Shown piece by piece: positions 59,346-64,000 of a DNA stretch of 64,000 nt. Within the stretch, counting starts at the first letter, position 1. Every line of letters begins with the position of its first letter. The notes beneath the pieces were generated by a model. The model saw nothing but the letters and a program-made list of their open reading frames with translations. It was not told where the DNA came from and did not search any database. The stretch is taken from the NCBI RefSeq assembly GCF_001613005.1, contig NZ_BDBN01000058.1, forward strand, positions 1-64,000. The letters run 5' to 3'. This DNA comes from Nocardia nova NBRC 15556 (GTDB lineage: Bacteria; Actinomycetota; Actinomycetes; Mycobacteriales; Mycobacteriaceae). A program made the translations under genes and the position numbers.

Positions 59346-59962
59346 CCACCGTGACCGAACGCACCGTCGTCCTGGACGAGACCGTGGCCGCCTGCGCGCC
59401 GTGGTCGACCGTGGTCCGGGCGGGCCAGCAGTGGCAGATCATCGATCTGTACGGAAACCAGGCGGTGGACTGCCTGCTCTACTCGGCCGCCGACCACGCC
59501 GACCGCTACAGCGCCCAAGCGACCGTCGCCGCCCAGCGCAACATCTTCCTGACTACCGGCAGCGTGCTCCGTGCCGAATCCGGCACGGCACTGATGACCG
59601 TGGTCGCCGACGAGGTCGGCAACCACGACACCATCGCCGGCGCGTGCTCGCAGGAATCCAACACCCTGCGCTACGGTCACCACACCCGCCATCAGCACGC
59701 CTGCGTGGAGAACTTCCTCACCGAGGCGCTGCGATGGGGGCTCGGCAAGCGCGATCTGGTCTCGAATATCAACTGGTTCATGAACGTTCCGGTCGAGGCC
59801 GACGGCACCCTCGGTATCGTCGACGGGCTCTCCGCACCGGGCAAGTCGGTGACGCTGCGTGCCGAGATCGACACCCTCGTCCTGATCTCCAATTGCCCGC
59901 AGATCAACAACCCCTGCAACGGATTCGATCCGACGCCGGTACGCATGGTGGTGACGCAATGA
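59342..59962 (+). CDS. Urea carboxylase-associated DUF1989 protein, second subunit
   Basis: 206 aa. DUF1989 domain with IIDLYGNQAVDCLLYSAADHADRYSAQATVAAQRNIFLTTGSVL, the His/Cys-rich NHDTIAGACSQE and HHTRHQHACVENF segments, and NCPQINNPCNGFDPTPVRMVV at the C-terminus. Several conserved Cys and His could bind a metal. Likely partner of the preceding protein in a heteromeric deiminase. Both ends overlap neighbouring genes by 4 nt, indicating tight translational coupling. Confidence 0.88.
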   Translation: MTTVTERTVVLDETVAACAPWSTVVRAGQQWQIIDLYGNQAVDCLLYSAADHADRYSAQATVAAQRNIFLTTGSVLRAESGTALMTVVADEVGNHDTIAGACSQESNTLRYGHHTRHQHACVENFLTEALRWGLGKRDLVSNINWFMNVPVEADGTLGIVDGLSAPGKSVTLRAEIDTLVLISNCPQINNPCNGFDPTPVRMVVTQ

Positions 59963-61980
59963 CGACAGCGACCGAAATCGAGTTCGGCACAACGACTCCG
60001 GACACAGAAGCCGCCGACATCGAGGTAGTGCGCCCGGGCATGCTCACCACCGTGCAGGACTGGCCGGGCCGTGTCGGCTACTGGCACGTCGGTGTCCCGC
60101 CGTCGGGACCGATGGACGACCTGTCGTTCCGGCTCGGCAACCGCGCGCTGGGCAACGACGAGGGCGCCGCCGGACTCGAATGCACCCTCGCCGGGCCGGC
60201 GCTGCGATTCCGCACCGCGACCCGGGTGTGCGTGACCGGTGCGCCCGCGACGGTGACCGTCGACGGCGAGCGCGTACGGCAATGGCGCACCGTCGAGGTC
60301 CCGGCGGGCGGCACGCTGGATATAGGCGCTGTGCAGGGGCCGGGGATGCGGACCTACGTGCTGTTCGCCGGCGGTCTGGCTCTGCCCGACTATCTCGGCA
60401 GCGCAGCCACTTTCACGCTCGGCAGGTTCGGCGGCGGCACCGGCGCCGCCCTTCGGGACGGCGACCGGTTACCCCTGGGCGAGGCGACCGGCCCCATCGG
60501 GGCCGGGGTGCCGATGGCCGAGCAGCCGGTGCTGACGCGACGATGGGAACTCGCGGTCACCGAGGGTCCGCACGGCGCACCGGAATTCTTCACCCGGGCC
60601 GATATCGACACCATCCTCGGCACCGACTACGAGGTGCATTTCAACTCCGATCGAACCGGAGTGCGGCTGATCGGGCCGAAACCGCACTGGGCGCGCAGCG
60701 ACGGCGGCGAGGCCGGACTGCATCCCTCGAACATCCACGACACCGCCTATTCGGTCGGCGCCCTGGACTTCACCGGTGATACGCCGATCCTGCTGGGGCC
60801 GGACGGTCCCAGCCTCGGCGGATTCGTCTGTCCCATCACGGTTGTCGCGGCGGAGCGCTGGAAACTCGGCCAGCTCTGCCCCGGTGACACCGTGCGCTTC
60901 GTTCCGGTCCGCGCCGGCCGGGCCGCCTCGATCCGCGCCCTGGGCGCGGCCCGGCGCGCCGACTGGCCGATCGTCCTGTCCGACGGCGGTGACGGCGACG
61001 ACGGCATCCTGGCCCGCGCCGACGCCGACGACACCACCGCCGTCACCTATCGCCGCGCCGGCGACGACGGTGTACTCGTCGAATACGGTGATATGACACT
61101 GGATCTCGGGCTGCGCGCCCGCGTCCACGCCCTGCACCGGCATCTGCTCGAATACGCCGAGCCGGGGATCACCGAACTGACACCCGGAATCCGTTCGCTA
61201 CAGGTGCGTTTCGATCCGGACCGGCTGGCCACGCCGAAACTGTTGCGACTGCTGCGCGAGGCCGAATCCGCCCTGCCCTCGGCCGCGGAACTGGTGGTGC
61301 CCAGCCGCACGGTGCACCTGCCGCTCTCGTGGGACGATCCGGCCACACGGGAGGCCATCATCCGCTATATGCACGGCGTGCGGGCCGATGCGCCGTGGTG
61401 CCCGTGGAATATCGAGTTCATTCGCCGGATGAACGGATTGGGCACGGTCGCAGAAGTTTTCGATACCGTCTTCGCCGCCGAGTACCTCGTGCTCGGGCTC
61501 GGCGACGTGTACCTCGGCGCGCCGGTCGCCACGCCGACCGATCCGCGCCATCGCCTGGTCACCACCAAATACAATCCGGCCCGCACCTGGACGCCGGAGA
61601 ATGCGGTCGGCATCGGCGGCGCCTACCTGTGCATCTACGGCATGGAGGGGCCCGGCGGATATCAATTCGTCGGCCGGACCACGCAGGTGTGGAACCACCG
61701 GTCCACCGGCGAGGCCGAAGATCCTTGGCTACTGCGGTATTTCGATCGCATCCGCTGGTATCCGGTATCCGCGGAGGAACTGCTGGACCTGCGGGCCGAC
61801 GTCGGCCGCGGCCGTGGCGTACCGCGTGCGGAGGAGGGCGAATTCCGTCTCGCCGAATACCGCGATTTCCTGTCCGCCAACGCCGAATCCATCGCCGCCT
61901 TCCGCGCGGTCCAGGCGGAAGCCTTTGCCGCCGAGCGTGATTCGTGGCAGGCGGCGGGCGAATTGCACGAACGAGGATGA
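59959..61980 (+). CDS. Carboxyltransferase-only subunit of urea/guanidine carboxylase
   Basis: 673 aa. The first half is an AHS2/KipA-type domain (RPGMLTTVQDWPGRVGYWHVGVPPSGPMDDLSFRLGNRALGN), the second an AHS1/KipI-type domain (RRAGDDGVLVEYGDMTLDLGLRARVHAL), with the urea carboxylase tail NPARTWTPENAVGIGGAYLCIYGMEGPGGYQFVGRTTQVW. Together they equal the carboxyltransferase domain of urea carboxylase. The N-terminal biotin carboxylase domain and the C-terminal biotin carrier (A/S-MKM) are both missing; the sequence stops just after the AFAAERDSWQAAGE linker. A separate biotin carboxylase must supply carboxybiotin. Confidence 0.88.
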   Translation: MTTATEIEFGTTTPDTEAADIEVVRPGMLTTVQDWPGRVGYWHVGVPPSGPMDDLSFRLGNRALGNDEGAAGLECTLAGPALRFRTATRVCVTGAPATVTVDGERVRQWRTVEVPAGGTLDIGAVQGPGMRTYVLFAGGLALPDYLGSAATFTLGRFGGGTGAALRDGDRLPLGEATGPIGAGVPMAEQPVLTRRWELAVTEGPHGAPEFFTRADIDTILGTDYEVHFNSDRTGVRLIGPKPHWARSDGGEAGLHPSNIHDTAYSVGALDFTGDTPILLGPDGPSLGGFVCPITVVAAERWKLGQLCPGDTVRFVPVRAGRAASIRALGAARRADWPIVLSDGGDGDDGILARADADDTTAVTYRRAGDDGVLVEYGDMTLDLGLRARVHALHRHLLEYAEPGITELTPGIRSLQVRFDPDRLATPKLLRLLREAESALPSAAELVVPSRTVHLPLSWDDPATREAIIRYMHGVRADAPWCPWNIEFIRRMNGLGTVAEVFDTVFAAEYLVLGLGDVYLGAPVATPTDPRHRLVTTKYNPARTWTPENAVGIGGAYLCIYGMEGPGGYQFVGRTTQVWNHRSTGEAEDPWLLRYFDRIRWYPVSAEELLDLRADVGRGRGVPRAEEGEFRLAEYRDFLSANAESIAAFRAVQAEAFAAERDSWQAAGELHERG

Positions 61981-61990
61981 GGACACCGAC

Positions 61991-63586
61991 GTGAGCATCT
62001 GGATTCACCGCTGTGCCGACGATCCGGGCCCGCACGGCCCGGGACCGTTGGCAGGCCTGCGGGTGGCCGTCAAGGACAACGTCGACGTAGCCGGCCTGCC
62101 GACGACCGCAGGCTGCCCGGACTACGCCTATCTACCCGACCGCGACGCGCCCGCGGTCGCGGCCCTGCGCGCCGCGGGTGCGGTGGTGGTCGGCAAGACC
62201 AATATGGATCAATTCGCGACCGGTCTGGTCGGCACCCGCTCGCCCTACGGTCCGGTCTCCGATTCGCGGCGGCCCGAATTCATCTCGGGCGGTTCGAGTT
62301 CCGGGTCGGCGGTGGCCGTCGCGACCGGTGCGGCCGATATCGCCATCGGCACCGATACCGCGGGTTCCGGGCGCGTTCCGGCGGCGCTGCAGGGCATCGT
62401 CGGCATCAAACCGACCGTAGGAGTCGTCTCCACCGAGGGGGTCGTCCCGGCCTGCCGTTCCTACGATTGCGTGACGATCTTCGCCGCCGACCCGGCACGT
62501 GCCGACCAGGCGATGGGAGTGATGGCCGCCGGGGCGCCCGGACGTGCCTGGCCCGCCGATACCAGGCTGGCGGCGCCGCCGCGCCCGACCGTCGCGATCT
62601 TCGCCGACCTGCCGGAACTCGACCCGGTGTGGCGGGCGGCCTTCGAGCGGGCCGTCGCCGTGTTACGGCAGCGCGGCGCGACCATCGTGGAGATCGCCCC
62701 GGAGCCGTTCCTGGCCGCGGCCCGGCTGCTCTACGACGGTGCGCTGGTCGCCGAAAGATACGCCGCGGTCGGCGAATTCGTCGAGTCGCGCCCCGACGCC
62801 GTCGACCCCACCGTCGCGAGCATCATCCGCGCCGCGGGCGCGATTCCGGCGCATCGGCTGGTCGCCGATCGCGCCGAACTCGAGCGCTTGCGCGCCCTCG
62901 CGATGGACAGTCTGGGTGACGCCGACGCCCTGCTCGCGCCGACCGCCCCGATGCATCCCACCATCGCGCAGGTCGAGACGGATCCGATCGGGATCAACTC
63001 CCGCATGGGCACCTACACCAACTTCTGCAATCTGTTCGATCTGTGCGCGGTGGCCGTTCCGGCCGGCACGGCGGGCGAATCCTGTTTCGGCGTCACGGTT
63101 TTCGCTCGGCCGTTCGAGGATGCGGTGGCCTTGGACATCGCCGTGGCGGTCACCGGTGATGCGGAGATCACGCGGCCGTGGCCCCTGGCGGTGGCGCCGG
63201 TGTGCGAGCTGATCGTGTTCGGGGCACATCTGCGCGGCCAGCCGTTGGAACACCAGTTGCATGCGCTCGGCGCGCGCTGGGCCGGGCCGGTACGCACGGC
63301 CGCGGCCTATCGCCTCGCCGCCCTGGACACCACCCCACCGAAACCCGCGGTGACCCGCTGCGAGGGCGGTGTGTCCGTCGGGGGCGAACGCTGGTTGCTC
63401 TCCCCCGCCGCTCTCGGCCGCTTCCTCGCCGCATTACCGGCGCCGATGCAGCTGGGCGCCGTCGAACTCGACGACGGCACCTGGCACACCGCATTCGGAT
63501 GTGACGGGACCGCCGCGGCGGAAGGGAAGGACATCAGCGAATACGGTGACTGGCGCGCGGCCCTCGCGGCCGGGGCCGTGGGCTGA
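61991..63586 (+). CDS. atzF: Allophanate hydrolase (AtzF/DUR2 type)
   Basis: Splits allophanate to two ammonia and two CO2. It has 531 aa from GTG 61991 (GAGGA seven nt upstream). Amidase-signature domain with the Ser-cisSer-Lys triad: Lys in LRVAVKDNVDVAGL, cis-Ser in FISGGSSSGSAVAVA, nucleophile Ser in GTDTAGSGRVPAA. A C-terminal domain of about 130 residues (ELIVFGAHLRGQPLEHQLHALGARW onward) is the allophanate-specific part. Final step of the operon, 10 nt after the carboxyltransferase gene. Confidence 0.93.
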   Translation: MSIWIHRCADDPGPHGPGPLAGLRVAVKDNVDVAGLPTTAGCPDYAYLPDRDAPAVAALRAAGAVVVGKTNMDQFATGLVGTRSPYGPVSDSRRPEFISGGSSSGSAVAVATGAADIAIGTDTAGSGRVPAALQGIVGIKPTVGVVSTEGVVPACRSYDCVTIFAADPARADQAMGVMAAGAPGRAWPADTRLAAPPRPTVAIFADLPELDPVWRAAFERAVAVLRQRGATIVEIAPEPFLAAARLLYDGALVAERYAAVGEFVESRPDAVDPTVASIIRAAGAIPAHRLVADRAELERLRALAMDSLGDADALLAPTAPMHPTIAQVETDPIGINSRMGTYTNFCNLFDLCAVAVPAGTAGESCFGVTVFARPFEDAVALDIAVAVTGDAEITRPWPLAVAPVCELIVFGAHLRGQPLEHQLHALGARWAGPVRTAAAYRLAALDTTPPKPAVTRCEGGVSVGGERWLLSPAALGRFLAALPAPMQLGAVELDDGTWHTAFGCDGTAAAEGKDISEYGDWRAALAAGAVG

Positions 63587-64000
63587 TCAATCCAGGGCCG
63601 TGGCGACCGGACGCTCCGGATCCGACGACCACTGCGACCACGAACCCGGGTACAGCGCGGCCGACACTCCGACGACCGACAACGCCGCGATCTGGTGCGC
63701 TGCGGTCACCCCGGAACCGCAGTAGACCGCCACCGGACCGGAGACGAGATCGGAGAACCGCGCCCGCAACTGGTCCGGAGTTTTGAAAGTGCCCTCGGAC
63801 GTGAGGTTTTCCACGGTCGGCACGCTCACCGCGCCGGGAATGTGGCCGGCGCGCGGGTCGATCGGCTCGACCTGCCCGCGATAGCGTTCCCCGGCTCGCG
63901 CGTCCAGCAGCGCGCCCGGCCAGCCCGCGACCTCGTCGGCATCCACCACCGGCATATTGCCGGGGGTGAGCACGACGTCGCCGGGCGCCGGGTCGGGTTC
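63587..64000 (-). CDS. Rhodanese-type sulfurtransferase, partial at the window edge
   Basis: 138 codons are visible, frame open to the edge, so the N-terminal part is outside. The visible part is the C-terminal rhodanese domain of a two-domain thiosulfate or 3-mercaptopyruvate sulfurtransferase: LLDARAGERYRGQVEPIDPRAGHIPGAVSVP, FSDLVSGPVAVYCGSGVTAAHQIAAL with the active-site Cys, and the LYPGSWSQWSSDPERPVA ending. The active-site loop CGSGVTA is the mercaptopyruvate type. Its stop abuts the convergent atzF stop with no gap. Confidence 0.9.
   Translation of the reverse strand, partial: EPDPAPGDVVLTPGNMPVVDADEVAGWPGALLDARAGERYRGQVEPIDPRAGHIPGAVSVPTVENLTSEGTFKTPDQLRARFSDLVSGPVAVYCGSGVTAAHQIAALSVVGVSAALYPGSWSQWSSDPERPVATALD

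Noticed and set aside
1..64000. CRISPR arrays, insertion sequences, integrase or phage genes, attachment sites
   Set aside because: No direct repeats with regular spacers, no transposase or integrase motifs, and no target-site duplications were seen. The accessory genes seem to be embedded without obvious mobile elements.

Overview
The window is a high-GC chromosomal segment of a Nocardia-like actinobacterium (order Mycobacteriales). The evidence is the order murA, pduO-type adenosyltransferase, DUF2550, atpCDGAHFEBI, wecA, sua5, prmC, prfA, rpmE, rho, thrB, thrC, hom, lysA, argS, which is the mycobacterial/nocardial backbone. In addition atpF and atpH are separate genes, whereas mycobacteria fuse them. 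A promoter pair typical of a ribosomal RNA operon lies at the left edge downstream of murA, where mycobacteria carry rrs. The 16S gene itself is outside the window.

Region 1 (1-25.6 kb), conserved core, almost all on the minus strand. It holds peptidoglycan (murA), cobalamin adenosylation, the complete F1Fo ATP synthase operon, the lipid-carrier GlcNAc-1-P transferase, a translation block (sua5, prmC, prfA, rpmE), rho with a long low-complexity N-terminus and a long leader, and an aspartate-family block (lysA, hom, thrC, thrB) next to argS. A tRNA-Arg(CCG) with a textbook terminator follows.

Region 2 (26-38.9 kb), accessory. It holds a SnoaL/DUF4440 protein, an UppP homologue, a drug-efflux MFS/TetR pair with a dyad-rich divergent promoter, a FusB-like zinc-finger protein, a second TetR divergent to an FAD monooxygenase with three copies of a CAAC-N4-GTTG operator, an EthD-like protein, an orphan iron-binding lipoprotein, an exported phosphoesterase, MarR, a membrane-anchored Hsp70-fold protein and a pair of DUF3558 lipoproteins.

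Region 3 (39-49.2 kb), valine catabolism. mmsA, isobutyryl-CoA dehydrogenase, 3-hydroxyisobutyryl-CoA hydrolase, mmsB and an enoyl-CoA hydratase form a minus-strand operon able to take isobutyryl-CoA to propionyl-CoA. Divergently stands fused isobutyryl-CoA mutase (icmF), which drains the same substrate to n-butyryl-CoA and needs the adenosylcobalamin made by the pduO-type enzyme. An amidohydrolase follows.

Region 4 (49.2-56.8 kb). It holds a Baeyer-Villiger-type monooxygenase, a leaderless helical-backbone metal receptor, an Snf2 helicase coupled to a SWIM zinc-finger protein, and an exported HNH (DUF1524) nuclease lipoprotein.

Region 5 (56.1-63.6 kb), nitrogen scavenging. A TetR regulator with two matching operators faces an operon of APC permease, two DUF1989 urea carboxylase-associated proteins, a carboxyltransferase-only urea/guanidine carboxylase fragment and allophanate hydrolase. 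No biotin carboxylase or biotin carrier domain is present anywhere in the window, which makes this cluster the most interesting oddity. The window ends inside a sulfurtransferase gene.

Several genes (sua5, argS, tetR at 30.4 kb, marR, the DUF3558 gene at 38.4 kb, the metal receptor at 50.8 kb) show a TANNNT box 6-8 nt before the start codon and little or no Shine-Dalgarno, suggesting leaderless transcripts.
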